In this document: positions 36,810-45,821 of the stretch, in pieces
Layout: every line of letters begins with the position of its first letter
Position numbering within the stretch: position 1 is the first letter of the stretch
Origin: Rhodothermia bacterium
GTDB lineage: Bacteria > Bacteroidota > Rhodothermia > Rhodothermales > UBA2364
DNA: 64,000 nt
Assembly (NCBI GenBank): GCA_017303715.1
Contig: JAFLBZ010000012.1
Location: 49,567 to 113,566, forward strand
Reading direction: 5' to 3'
The notes under the pieces: generated by a model
Seen by the model: only the letters and a program-made list of their open reading frames with translations
The model's database searches: none
What the model was told of the DNA's origin: nothing
Program-made: the position numbers and the translations under genes

Positions 36810-38108
36810 TTATTTGGAGGCGGGTTCTTGCTTGGTAATGCAGTGTATCCCACCGCCACCAAAGTTAATGGCAAGGGCATCTATTTGGATTACTTTACGT
36901 CCCGGAAAAAGACTTTCTAACTGCTTTTTAGATTGTTCGTCCCGCTGTTTTAAGACAGGATCCATTCCGGTGCGATAAAACTTTTGGGCAATAATAAGGC
37001 CATTGGTAATCAGGAAATTCAGGTAGCTGGATGCTGCAACGGTGGCCACTTGCTTACCGACCGGAAACGGAATGCCCGTTTTTTGGTAATCCATGGTAGC
37101 AATATAGTCATAGGTTCCGTCTCCGGGCTTTTGCATCCGTATAATGGAACGCGGCATTGGCATCCGAACGATTTTGAACGGTTTTCCGTCTTGATCGGTC
37201 GCATTTTTCAAGATTTCTAAGTTTTCGTCTATGCGTTTTTTGTTCTCTACGGCAATCGGATCGTCTAAATCACTTGGATCTACCTCGGCAACGGCAATGG
37301 TTTGGGCATCAATGAACCGTACATGCTCATCAATGTGGCCATTGGTGGTGACAACCGTATAGACCTTTTGGCCATTAGGTCCGGTTATGGGGCCGTTAAA
37401 GGTGTGTTCGTCTTCCAGAACCCCTTTTTTTAGCCAAATGACTTTCTTGAGGTTGTATTTTTTCTTGTAGATGGCCGCCATTTGGTCTAAGGTAAGGTTC
37501 GGATTTCGGCTTTGGTCAGATTGCGCGACGACCAGCATTACGCCTTTCCCGTTAAATTCGTGGTTTCCTCCTTCCGATATCATTCCGGTAGAAACAAGTG
37601 GCAAGCCCTCCATCTTCGCAATGCGTTCATCCACCGTTTCATCTAATTCAGCAAAGACATCGGTTGTATCAGGGATGTAGCCCCATGTGTTGAAGTTCAT
37701 ATCCACCATTTTTTTGCCGCCTTTCCCATCCACCAAATAGGAAGGCCCCATATCACGCACCCAAAACTCTTGATAATCCATTTTAATGACCTTGATTTTG
37801 CCATTGGTAAAGACTGCGGCAGGGAGTTTAGGTTTTATCACGTTCAGTGCAGAGTCATTTTTGACGATCAATTTTACAGGGGTTGTCTCGATAATGGCTC
37901 GAATAATTTGTGCGATAACCTCTTCATTGTTTTCATCTGCAAGGTGTTGCACATTGTTCAAGGCCATCCAAACGGCGTCCTGTGGCTCAAATTCACCCGG
38001 CATTCTCCATCGAGCTTCCGAGATTGGGGCTTTTTCCGACGATGTGGTGGGTTGTTGGCAAGCGGTAAAGAAAAAACTTGCAAAAATTATCAAAAAAAGA
38101 ATACGCAT
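36810..38108 (-). CDS. Agmatine deiminase family protein with lipoprotein-type signal
   Basis: 432 aa. After an exported start MRILFLIIFASFFFTACQQ (lipobox-like FTAC, Cys17) comes the pentein fold of agmatine deiminases: RWRMPGEFEPQDAVWMAL, QEFWVRDMGPSYLV, EGGNHEFNGKG, VTTNGHIDEHVRF, and the catalytic Cys423 in GGGGIHCITKQEP. The family converts agmatine to N-carbamoylputrescine and ammonia; some relatives act on peptidyl-arginine. The adjoining aguB supports agmatine as substrate. The export signal is odd, as the partner enzyme is cytoplasmic, and E. faecalis-type enzymes are also cytoplasmic. Confidence 0.88.
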   Translation of the reverse strand: MRILFLIIFASFFFTACQQPTTSSEKAPISEARWRMPGEFEPQDAVWMALNNVQHLADENNEEVIAQIIRAIIETTPVKLIVKNDSALNVIKPKLPAAVFTNGKIKVIKMDYQEFWVRDMGPSYLVDGKGGKKMVDMNFNTWGYIPDTTDVFAELDETVDERIAKMEGLPLVSTGMISEGGNHEFNGKGVMLVVAQSDQSRNPNLTLDQMAAIYKKKYNLKKVIWLKKGVLEDEHTFNGPITGPNGQKVYTVVTTNGHIDEHVRFIDAQTIAVAEVDPSDLDDPIAVENKKRIDENLEILKNATDQDGKPFKIVRMPMPRSIIRMQKPGDGTYDYIATMDYQKTGIPFPVGKQVATVAASSYLNFLITNGLIIAQKFYRTGMDPVLKQRDEQSKKQLESLFPGRKVIQIDALAINFGGGGIHCITKQEPASK

Positions 38109-38241
38109 GAATATTATTGATTAAGGTTTTGTGAAGACCTTTTTGTTTTGTTTTGAGTAGAATTAGGCCGGTCGCTTGGTGGGTGAGCTATAACCAATTT
38201 AAGTTGTTTTAATATAACCAAGAAAATATGAATGAAAAATA

Positions 38242-38272
38242 TTGAATTTTAAACCATTCTTCTTTACATTTA
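38242..38272 (+). promoter_or_regulatory. Likely promoter of the rightward GABA-type gene cluster
   Basis: TTG at 38242-38244 and TACATTTA at 38265-38272, 20 bases apart, resemble TTTG and TAnnTTTG (last base differs). It lies 45 bases before the dehydrogenase start, in a 208-base divergent gap that must also hold the leftward promoter. Confidence 0.4.
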
Positions 38273-38316
38273 AGCAATAGAAGCCCACCATTTTTTAAAA
38301 ATCACAAATTACCATC

Positions 38317-39744
38317 ATGTTTAAACAGTATATCGGCGGCCAATGGTGCGAAGCCGTAGAAGGCGGGGAATGGTCGGTAGTGAATCCGGCAGACGAATCG
38401 GTGATCATGCAAGTCCCCTTTGGTGGAGCAGCGGATGCAGTTGTAGCACTTCGTGCGGCAGAGGATGCTTTGCCGGGTTGGAAGGCCATGAACCCCTATG
38501 ATCGGGCGGTGATTTTAAAACGTGCCGCCCAAATTATGCGGGATCGTGCGTATGACTTTGGCGAGCAAACGGTTTTGGAATCGGGCAAACCGCTCATAGA
38601 AGCTGCTGGTGAATGGATGGTGGCCGGAAATTTATTTGAATGGTTTGCCGAAGAAGGCAAACGCTCCTATGGCCAGATTATTCCCGCTGCCCGTAATGGT
38701 AAACGCCAACATGTGATCTATCAACCCATTGGTGTGGTAGGAATTATTACTGCTTGGAACTTCCCCGCATACAATACGGCAAGGGTGTGGGCTGCAGCAC
38801 TTGCGGCAGGCTGTACTTTTGTGGCCAAACCATCCGAATTTACGCCGATGACGGCACATTTGATGATGGCAGCCTTGGCGGAGGCTGGGCTTCCGGCAGG
38901 TTGTGGGAACCTAATCATTGGGGATGCGCCAGCAATTGGGGAGGTGTTTTTGAATCATACCGCTTGCCGGAAAATCCACTTTGTGGGGAGTACACGGGTA
39001 GGGCGTTTGCTGATGGACGGGGCTTCGAGAACGCATACCAAGCTCTCGTTGGAGTTGGGCGGAAATGCGCCGGTGCTCATCTTCCCAGATGTGGAGGTGG
39101 AGAAAATCGCGCCGTCGGCAGTCTCGGCCAAGTTTCGGAATTGTGGCCAAGTCTGTATTTCACCACAACGCTTTTTGGTGCATGAATCCATCTATGATCG
39201 CTTTGTAGAAATTGCCACCGAGCGGACGGCGGCGCTGAAGTGGGGCAGTGGCTTAGAGGCGAGCAGCAACGTCGGTCCACTCATCAATGCACGGCAACGA
39301 TCTCATGTGGATGATTTGGTGAAGCGTGCTATTGCACATGGTGCGCGTTTAATGTGTGGCGGAGGTGTCCCATCATCTCCCGAAAAAGGATATTTTTACC
39401 AACCCACCGTTCTGGCAGATGTTACGCCAGATAACCCCATTTTTAATGAAGAACTTTTTGGGCCAGTAATGCCCATAACCCCATTCCGAACAACCGAAGA
39501 AGCCATTGCCCTTGCGAACCAAACCGAATATGGCCTTTCCGCCTATATCTGGACGCAAAGCCTAAGCAATGCTATGACGGTGGCCGAGTCCATCGAATTT
39601 GGCATTGTTGGGGTTAATGAATGGGCACCACAATCGGTAGAAGCACCTTTTGGCGGGTGGAAAGCCAGTGGTATCGGTGCGGAATGTGGTCAAGACGGAC
39701 TCCACGAATACCTTGAACAAAAACTAATTTCTTACGCCTTATGA
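38317..39744 (+). CDS. gabD: NAD(P)-dependent aldehyde dehydrogenase, succinate-semialdehyde type
   Basis: 475 aa. Complete ALDH fold: FKQYIGGQWCEA start, ITAWNFPAYNTARVWAAALAAG (NAD-binding), catalytic Glu in LSLELGGNAPV and Cys in FRNCGQVCISPQRF, and NEELFGPVMPI. The ending VEAPFGGWKASGIGAECGQDGLHEYLE is closest to succinate-semialdehyde dehydrogenases (GabD). Product would be succinate. The start ATG of the antiporter overlaps its stop (ATGA), and a GABA-type aminotransferase lies 2.3 kb downstream, which supports the GABA assignment; other omega-semialdehydes remain possible. Confidence 0.85.
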   Translation: MFKQYIGGQWCEAVEGGEWSVVNPADESVIMQVPFGGAADAVVALRAAEDALPGWKAMNPYDRAVILKRAAQIMRDRAYDFGEQTVLESGKPLIEAAGEWMVAGNLFEWFAEEGKRSYGQIIPAARNGKRQHVIYQPIGVVGIITAWNFPAYNTARVWAAALAAGCTFVAKPSEFTPMTAHLMMAALAEAGLPAGCGNLIIGDAPAIGEVFLNHTACRKIHFVGSTRVGRLLMDGASRTHTKLSLELGGNAPVLIFPDVEVEKIAPSAVSAKFRNCGQVCISPQRFLVHESIYDRFVEIATERTAALKWGSGLEASSNVGPLINARQRSHVDDLVKRAIAHGARLMCGGGVPSSPEKGYFYQPTVLADVTPDNPIFNEELFGPVMPITPFRTTEEAIALANQTEYGLSAYIWTQSLSNAMTVAESIEFGIVGVNEWAPQSVEAPFGGWKASGIGAECGQDGLHEYLEQKLISYAL

Positions 39745-41267
39745 AACTCCTTACCCCATTCCCACATCGGAAAACATCCCTGCTTGGAACACCAGTTCCG
39801 CAAACACCTTTCGCCCGTTTTTTAATGGGAGCTGTTCTGGTCTTGGTTGCACTCATCCCAATTGCCGTCTTTGCACAAGAAGCCGCCGAAGATGCCGAAG
39901 CAGTAAAACAATACTTTGGATGGCTTTCTTTAATACCGCCGATTGTGGTGGTGGCAGCGGCTGTTCTTATGAAGCGGTCTTTTGAACCCTTGGTGATTGG
40001 GTGTTTGGTTGGCTTTGTGATGACAGATGGCCTTAGTGGGTTCTTCAGTAAATCGGTTGACACCACAATGGCAGTACTGATGGACGAGTCTTCACAGTGG
40101 GTGATTTTGGTCTGTGGTTTATACGGTTCATTGATTTTCTTGCTCATGATTTCTGGCTCGGCCTTGGCCTTGGGCGAAAAACTGAAAGAACGTGCCAAAA
40201 CCCCGCGTAGTGCCCTCTTGGTGACGTGGTTTATGGGAATCTTCTTGTTCTTGGATGATTATCTGAATGCGCTTACCGCAGGTGTTACCATGCGGAAAGT
40301 GACCGACTCGCACCGGATTTCCCGCGAGATGTTGGCTTTTGTGGTGTCTTCTATGGCTGTTACCGCCTCCGTATTGATCCCAATGTCCACATGGCAGGCG
40401 TATGTTGGTGAATTGCTGGTTTCTTCAAACCTTGTAAGCGAAGACAATGCATGGCAAGGATTTGTATGGACGATCCCTTACAATGTATATGCTTGGGTCA
40501 GTTTATTCTTGGCTCCACTTGTCATTTTTAAGGTTTTGCCGATGTTTCCGGGATTGACCAAGGCAGAGACTCGTGCACAAACTACGGGACAATTGGTTCC
40601 AAGTGGCTCCGAGCACATGGTGGCCGAGATGCCGCTCTCGGAAACCGCACACAAAGCGCAATGGTTTGATTTCTTAGTGCCCGTTCTGGTACTCATTGGT
40701 GCTACCTTCTGGATGGAAATTGACGCCCTTAAGGGGATTTTTGTCGCTATCGTGTTTACCATTATGTATTACTGGGGGCGTGGATTGGCAACCTTTAACC
40801 AACTTTCGGACGGGATCTGGGAAGGCTTTAAGAGCATGGTTTTTGCACTGGGCATTCTGATGCTCTCCTATATCCTAAAAAAACTGGGCGATGACATGGG
40901 CCTCACCGAGTTTGTTGTGGACAGTATTAAGGATGTCAACAAGGGCTTTTTACCGCTTTTGGTCTTTGTAAGCCTTGGTGCAATTTCTTTTGCAACCGGA
41001 AATAACTGGGGCATGTATGCCATTGCAATCCCGCTCATGGTTCCGGTGGCCGCAGCAACAGGTCTTAATCCATACCTCTTGATTGGGGCTATCATTGCTG
41101 CTGGCGTGTTTGGAGCACACGGTTGTTATTATTCTGATGCACGGGTCTTGGTCTCGGCAGCAACGGAGGTGGATAACGTCCATCATGGCCAAACGCAATT
41201 ACCATTGGTTATGATTACCTTTGTTGTATCCTGTTTGATTTACCTTGCTTTGGGCTTTATGGCCTAA
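39741..41267 (+). CDS. NhaC-family Na+/H+ antiporter-like protein
   Basis: 508 aa, about twelve membrane segments. Family features: LFLDDYLNALTAGVTMRKVTDSHRISREMLAF (quoted in parts: FLDDYLNALTAG and RKVTDSHRI), SSMAVTASVLIPMSTWQAYVG, and the late segment FATGNNWGMYAIAIPLMVPVA followed by GAHGCYYSD. NhaC proteins exchange sodium for protons, or sodium-malate/lactate in some. Because the gene overlaps the dehydrogenase gene by four bases (ATGA) and sits in a GABA/amine cluster, it could instead move an amino acid or dicarboxylate with sodium. A terminator follows 21 bases downstream. Confidence 0.85.
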   Translation: MKLLTPFPHRKTSLLGTPVPQTPFARFLMGAVLVLVALIPIAVFAQEAAEDAEAVKQYFGWLSLIPPIVVVAAAVLMKRSFEPLVIGCLVGFVMTDGLSGFFSKSVDTTMAVLMDESSQWVILVCGLYGSLIFLLMISGSALALGEKLKERAKTPRSALLVTWFMGIFLFLDDYLNALTAGVTMRKVTDSHRISREMLAFVVSSMAVTASVLIPMSTWQAYVGELLVSSNLVSEDNAWQGFVWTIPYNVYAWVSLFLAPLVIFKVLPMFPGLTKAETRAQTTGQLVPSGSEHMVAEMPLSETAHKAQWFDFLVPVLVLIGATFWMEIDALKGIFVAIVFTIMYYWGRGLATFNQLSDGIWEGFKSMVFALGILMLSYILKKLGDDMGLTEFVVDSIKDVNKGFLPLLVFVSLGAISFATGNNWGMYAIAIPLMVPVAAATGLNPYLLIGAIIAAGVFGAHGCYYSDARVLVSAATEVDNVHHGQTQLPLVMITFVVSCLIYLALGFMA

Positions 41268-41287
41268 ACGCATTATCCAAGAGCTTA

Positions 41288-41313
41288 AAGGGCTGTGAAG
41301 ACAGCCCTTTTTT
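41288..41313 (+). terminator. Rho-independent terminator after the antiporter gene
   Basis: Nine-base stem AAGGGCTGT/ACAGCCCTT with a GAAG tetraloop and a T-run. It separates the first two cluster genes from the acetyltransferase and aminotransferase genes. Confidence 0.85.
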
Positions 41314-41323
41314 ACGGAAACAC

Positions 41324-41959
41324 ATGATTTACGCAACACTGTCTTCCGGTTTGGTGGTTCGTGAAGCCCACGCCGGAGATGCCGCAGACATGGAGGCCGT
41401 ACAACGGGCCTGTTATCCTACCCTCTCGGAGGCAGAAATCATTACCGCAGACCACTTTGCCAACCATATCCATTTGTTTCCAGAAGGCCAAGTGGTTATC
41501 GAAGACAAGGGGCGGGTAATTGCCTCGGCCTCGGCGATTCGATATCACTATGCCGACCACCATCACACCTTTCTCGATATTTCGGATAACCTGTGGTTTG
41601 GTACGCATGAGCCAGACGGAGAATGGCTGTATGGCATGGATATGGGCGTAGCGCCGGAATATCGTGGGCAAGGGTTGGCGCGGCAAATGTACAATGCCCG
41701 ACATCAGGTTTGCATACGCTTGGGCTTAAAAGGACAAATCATTGTCGGGATGTTGAGTGGTTACCAAACCTACAACTCCCAATATGATGACCAGTACACC
41801 ATCGAGCAATACTACGAAAAAGTAAAGGATGGCGAGGTCTTTGACCCGACCGTCTCGGTACAGGAACGGAATGGATTTACCATCATGAACCTCATTACCG
41901 ACTATTTAGACGACCCTTGCTGTGGGAATGCCGGTGCATTTCTGAAACGGGATGTATGA
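41324..41959 (+). CDS. GNAT-family N-acetyltransferase
   Basis: 211 aa. It has the GNAT core with the acetyl-CoA pyrophosphate-binding loop in VAPEYRGQGLARQMY (RGQGLA motif) preceded by the beta-strand MDMGVAP. The N-terminal half DAADMEAVQRACYPTLSEAE fits helix 1-2 of the fold. The approx. 50-residue tail (QTYNSQYDDQYTIEQYYEKVKDGEVFDPTV in part) is characteristic of a small subgroup seen near amino-acid genes. The substrate is unknown; an amine or GABA-like intermediate is suggested by the flanking aminotransferase, which starts 74 bases later. Confidence 0.8.
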   Translation: MIYATLSSGLVVREAHAGDAADMEAVQRACYPTLSEAEIITADHFANHIHLFPEGQVVIEDKGRVIASASAIRYHYADHHHTFLDISDNLWFGTHEPDGEWLYGMDMGVAPEYRGQGLARQMYNARHQVCIRLGLKGQIIVGMLSGYQTYNSQYDDQYTIEQYYEKVKDGEVFDPTVSVQERNGFTIMNLITDYLDDPCCGNAGAFLKRDV

Positions 41960-42033
41960 GGACGCATTCAGGACCCTAACTTCTTGAAAACAAATACCCT
42001 AAACCGATAAATTGAATACTGAAACAATCAAAA

Positions 42034-43392
42034 ATGCCAACAATTCAACTTAAAACAGCGATTCCCGGCCCCAATAGCCGTACCATCTTAGAAAGACGTG
42101 CTGCGGCTTTCCCGAATGGCCTTGCCAAATCTACCGAAGTCGTGGTGGCAAAAGCACATGGAGCTATTGTAGAAGATGTGGACGGTAATATTTTAATAGA
42201 CTTTGCGGGAGGTATCGGGATGCAAAATGCCGGACATTGCCCGCCGTCGGTGGTTGCCGCCATTCAAGAACAGGCCGCTAAATACATTCATCCGGGGCTA
42301 TTGGTCACCACTTTCGAGCCAGCAGTAGAATTAGCCGAGATGCTAAATAAACTCGCCCCCATGAAAGGCCCCAATAAAACCTTATTGGCCTCTTCGGGAG
42401 CCGAGGCATTGGAGTATGCGGTCAATATTGCAAAGTATTACACCAAACGTCAGGGCATTATCGTGTTTGAGGGGGCTTATCACGGTCGTACCCTCCTAAC
42501 CATGAGCCTGACCAGTAAATACAACCTCTTCAAGCGTGGGTATGGTGCAATGGTAGGGGATATCTACCGGATGTATGCCCCTAATCCGTATCGTCGTCCT
42601 GCTGAACTTTCGGAAGACCGTTATATAGATTGGGCCATTCGGCGTTTTGAAGATGCCTTGGTCTCGCACGTAGATCCTTCGGCAGTAGCGGCCATTCTCA
42701 TCGAGCCTGTTCAGGGTGAAGCCGGATTTGTGCCCGTTCAACCCCGATTTATGCAATACCTGCGTGAGGTGGCCGATAAACATGGCATCCTCCTGATTGC
42801 TGACGAAGTGCAGGCAGGCTCCGGAAGGACGGGGAAACTTTTCTCGATCGAGCATACGGGTGTACAACCAGATATTGTGACAATGGCCAAGTCGGTGGGG
42901 GCTGGAATGCCACTTTCCGCCGTTATTGGTCGGGCTGAAATTATGGATACACCTCACCTTGGGGCCGTCGGCGGAACCTATTCCGGCGCACCTCTTGCAG
43001 CCGTTGCTGGCATAGAAACCCTTAAAATTTTAACCAGTGACACGTTCCTTACACATAGTAAGCGCGTGGCCGATGTGATGGAAGAAGTCCTGTCTCGTTG
43101 GGTGGAACGTTTTCCGTTGGTGGGCGCTGCACGAGGCTTAGGAGCCATGCGGCTTGTCGAGTTTGTCAAAGACCGAGAATCCAAAACACCAGACCCAGAC
43201 CTGACACTCGAAATTATCAAGGATGCTTCCGCAAAGGGCTTGATCTTGATACGCGCTGGCTTATTCTCGAATGGGATTCGCTTTTTGCCACCTATGGTAA
43301 TTTCGGAGGCGGATTTGCGAGAAGGATTTGCTGTTCTCGAAGGGGCTATCGAACGTGCCCATGAGAAACGAGAGGTCGCAATTCAGGCTTAG
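42034..43392 (+). CDS. gabT: Class-III aminotransferase, 4-aminobutyrate type
   Basis: 452 aa. PLP-dependent fold-type I enzyme transferring the amino group of an omega-amino acid to 2-oxoglutarate. Seen: IDFAGGIGMQNAGHCPP, ASSGAEALEYAVNIAKYYT, FEGAYHGRTLLTMSLT, the EPVQGEAGF motif, ADEVQAGSGRTGK, and the PLP lysine in TMAKSVGAGMPLSAV. These are those of the GABA aminotransferase group, also shared with 5-aminovalerate aminotransferase. With the dehydrogenase at 38317 it forms the GABA to succinate route. A long inverted repeat follows the stop. Confidence 0.9.
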   Translation: MPTIQLKTAIPGPNSRTILERRAAAFPNGLAKSTEVVVAKAHGAIVEDVDGNILIDFAGGIGMQNAGHCPPSVVAAIQEQAAKYIHPGLLVTTFEPAVELAEMLNKLAPMKGPNKTLLASSGAEALEYAVNIAKYYTKRQGIIVFEGAYHGRTLLTMSLTSKYNLFKRGYGAMVGDIYRMYAPNPYRRPAELSEDRYIDWAIRRFEDALVSHVDPSAVAAILIEPVQGEAGFVPVQPRFMQYLREVADKHGILLIADEVQAGSGRTGKLFSIEHTGVQPDIVTMAKSVGAGMPLSAVIGRAEIMDTPHLGAVGGTYSGAPLAAVAGIETLKILTSDTFLTHSKRVADVMEEVLSRWVERFPLVGAARGLGAMRLVEFVKDRESKTPDPDLTLEIIKDASAKGLILIRAGLFSNGIRFLPPMVISEADLREGFAVLEGAIERAHEKREVAIQA

Positions 43393-43403
43393 CATGAACT
43401 TTT

Positions 43404-43436
43404 GTGGGGTTTGGTTTACTTTCATCCAAACCCCAC
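43404..43436. terminator. Long perfect stem-loop after the aminotransferase gene
   Basis: GTGGGGTTTGG pairs with CCAAACCCCAC over 11 bases, with an 11-base loop. There is no T-run on the plus strand, so it may be a processing or weak termination site and not a classic terminator. Confidence 0.5.
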
Positions 43437-43446
43437 ACTTCAGGCA

Positions 43447-43478
43447 TTGCATTTAGGGCGTACAGATTGGTATATTTC
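43447..43478 (+). promoter_or_regulatory. Promoter of tRNA-Val
   Basis: TTG at 43447-43449 and TATATTTC at 43471-43478 are spaced 21 bases and resemble the Bacteroidota -33/-7 boxes. The -7 box ends 11 bases before the tRNA 5' end, a good distance for a start at or near it. Confidence 0.5.
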
Positions 43479-43489
43479 AGATTCCAAAC

Positions 43490-43563
43490 GGGTTCTTAGC
43501 TCAGTTGGTTAGAGCGCCACGTTGACATCGTGGAGGTCGGTGGTTCGAGTCCACTAGGACCCA
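43490..43563 (+). tRNA. tRNA-Val (anticodon GAC)
   Basis: A 74-base cloverleaf. Acceptor GGGTTCT pairs with AGGACCC (one T-G wobble). The D arm is GCTC/GAGC. The anticodon stem CCACG/CGTGG has loop TTGACAT (anticodon GAC). The T stem GGTGG/CCACT has the TTCGAGT loop. The discriminator is A and the 3' CCA is not encoded, as CAA follows. The gene stands alone before thrS. Confidence 0.95.
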
Positions 43564-43572
43564 CAACATTTG

Positions 43573-43607
43573 AGAGCGTTTCGGAACTCCCGATGCGCTC
43601 TTTTTTT
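43573..43607 (+). terminator. Terminator after tRNA-Val
   Basis: GAGCG pairs with CGCTC, with additional internal pairing, followed by seven T residues, 10 bases past the tRNA. Confidence 0.8.
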
Positions 43608-43695
43608 GTGTAAAAAACTTCCTGATTTTGTCAGAACGTTATCAAAAAAATCATGTAGATTTACACAGATTGTTCCTGTATAGCTTCTATTTAAA

Positions 43696-45624
43696 ATGAT
43701 TCAGATTACCCTGCCGGATGGCTCCGCCCGATCATACGAAAATGGTGTTACGGGACGCCAAATTGCCGAAAGTATTTCGATGGGCTTGGCCCGTAATGCC
43801 TTGGCCATCTCCGTGAACGGCGTTGTTTGGGACTTGTCGCGCCCCATTACCACCGATGCGAAAATTGCGATCCATACATGGAACGACACCGAAGGTAAGA
43901 CCACCTATTGGCACTCGTCTGCACACCTCATGGCCGAGGCGTTGGAGGCATTGTACCCGGGGGTAAAACTTGGTATTGGTCCCGCAATAGAAAATGGCTT
44001 TTATTATGACGTGGACTTGGGCGGCGAGCGGAAACTCTCGTCGGAAGACCTTCCGGAAATTGAGGCGAAAATGGTGGAATTGGCGAAGCGCGATGTTCCT
44101 TATGTCCGCAAAGACGTCACAAAATCAGATGCAATCACCTACTTTACCGAGAAACAAGACCCCTATAAATTGGAACTTCTGGAAAATTTGCCGGATGGGG
44201 AGATTACATTTTATGAGCAAGGTGATTTTACAGACCTCTGCCGAGGGCCACATATCCCATCTACAGGAGCGATCAAGGCCATAAAACTGATGTCAGTCGC
44301 CGGAGCTTATTGGCGAGGAGATGAGAAGCGGGCGCAAATGACGCGCATTTATGGCATCACCTTCCCCAAAAAGAGCGAGTTGGAGCAGTATATAACCCGA
44401 TTGGAAGAAGCCAAAAAGCGGGATCATCGCAAGTTGGGCAAGGAATTGGAGTTGTTTACATTCTCCGAGAAGGTGGGCATGGGGCTTCCACTCTGGTTAC
44501 CCAAAGGGGCACGCTTACGAGACACCTTGGTGGCGTTCCTGAAAAAAGCCCAAACCGAAGCCGGATACTTGCCTGTGGTTACGCCACACATTGGTAACAA
44601 AGAACTATACATTACCTCCGGGCATTATGAGAAGTACGGGAAAGATTCCTTTCAGCCGATCGCAACCCCAAATGAGGGCGAGGAATATTTACTCAAACCC
44701 ATGAACTGCCCGCATCACTGCGAAATATACAAGTCTAAACCACGTTCATACCGAGACCTGCCTATCCGATTTGCCGAGTTTGGAACGGTTTATCGCTACG
44801 AACAGTCCGGTGAGCTGCATGGCCTTACGCGCGTGAGAGGCTTTACGCAAGACGACGCACACCTCTTCTGTCGCCCCGATCAACTTAGCGACGAGTTTAA
44901 AAAAGTGATAGATTTGGTGCTTTATGTCTTCACCAAATTAGGGTTTGAAGATTATACCGCCCAAATCTCGCTCCGTGACCCCGAAAACAAGGCAAAATAC
45001 ATTGGAACGGATGAGGTCTGGGATAAAGCAGAACGCGCCATCATTGAGGCCGTCTCGGAAAAGGGACTGCCCGCCGTTACTGAATATGGCGAAGCTGCTT
45101 TCTATGGCCCAAAATTAGACTTTATGGTGCGCGATGCGATTGGGCGGAAATGGCAATTAGGAACCATCCAGGTGGATTATACCCTGCCCGAACGTTTTGA
45201 ACTGGAATATACCGGCGCAGATAACCAAAAACACCGCCCCGTTATGATTCACCGCGCACCTTTTGGGTCGTTAGAACGCTTTGTCGCTGTTCTCATTGAA
45301 CATTGTGCAGGAAATTTCCCCGTTTGGCTGGCCCCTACCCAAGCCATTGTACTGCCCATTACCGATGCGCAAAATGAATACGCACACAACGTGGTAAAAA
45401 CCTTACAAGCCGCCGGAATTCGGGTGGAACTGGATGAACGTAGCGAGAAAGTGGGCAAAAAAATCCGTGAGGCCGAATTGCAAAAAATCCCTTTTATGTT
45501 GGTCGTAGGTAAACAAGAGGCCGAGAACCAAAGCGTTGCCCTTCGTAAACACGGCGAAGGCGACTTGGGCGTGCGCTCCTTAACCGCATGTGCCGAAATG
45601 CTACAAGAATACGCGCTGGTCTAA
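43696..45624 (+). CDS. thrS: Threonyl-tRNA synthetase
   Basis: 642 aa, full length. N-terminal TGS domain ([18 protein letters not shown]), then an editing domain with [11 protein letters not shown], then a class II core with the zinc-site cysteine in [13 protein letters not shown], the motif-2 region [31 protein letters not shown] (cited in parts), and the anticodon-binding tail ending at residue 642. It charges tRNA-Thr. It heads the widely conserved thrS-infC-rpmI-rplT cluster. The gap to infC is 197 bases, without an obvious terminator. Confidence 0.98.
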   Translation: MIQITLPDGSARSYENGVTGRQIAESISMGLARNALAISVNGVVWDLSRPITTDAKIAIHTWNDTEGKTTYWHSSAHLMAEALEALYPGVKLGIGPAIENGFYYDVDLGGERKLSSEDLPEIEAKMVELAKRDVPYVRKDVTKSDAITYFTEKQDPYKLELLENLPDGEITFYEQGDFTDLCRGPHIPSTGAIKAIKLMSVAGAYWRGDEKRAQMTRIYGITFPKKSELEQYITRLEEAKKRDHRKLGKELELFTFSEKVGMGLPLWLPKGARLRDTLVAFLKKAQTEAGYLPVVTPHIGNKELYITSGHYEKYGKDSFQPIATPNEGEEYLLKPMNCPHHCEIYKSKPRSYRDLPIRFAEFGTVYRYEQSGELHGLTRVRGFTQDDAHLFCRPDQLSDEFKKVIDLVLYVFTKLGFEDYTAQISLRDPENKAKYIGTDEVWDKAERAIIEAVSEKGLPAVTEYGEAAFYGPKLDFMVRDAIGRKWQLGTIQVDYTLPERFELEYTGADNQKHRPVMIHRAPFGSLERFVAVLIEHCAGNFPVWLAPTQAIVLPITDAQNEYAHNVVKTLQAAGIRVELDERSEKVGKKIREAELQKIPFMLVVGKQEAENQSVALRKHGEGDLGVRSLTACAEMLQEYALV

Positions 45625-45821
45625 GCTGACCAAGACCGCTTGAAATGTATAAACCTATTGGGACAACCTCATAAAACGACCAAGACCTATAAACGGTTGT
45701 GAAATACCTCTTGTAAATGAGGACTGATTCTAAAATCGTGGATAAATCCTGTATTTATGTTTTGTCCCACGTTTGTTTTTTTATATATTAATGTTTTCAT
45801 TCACAATACTTTAACTAAACC

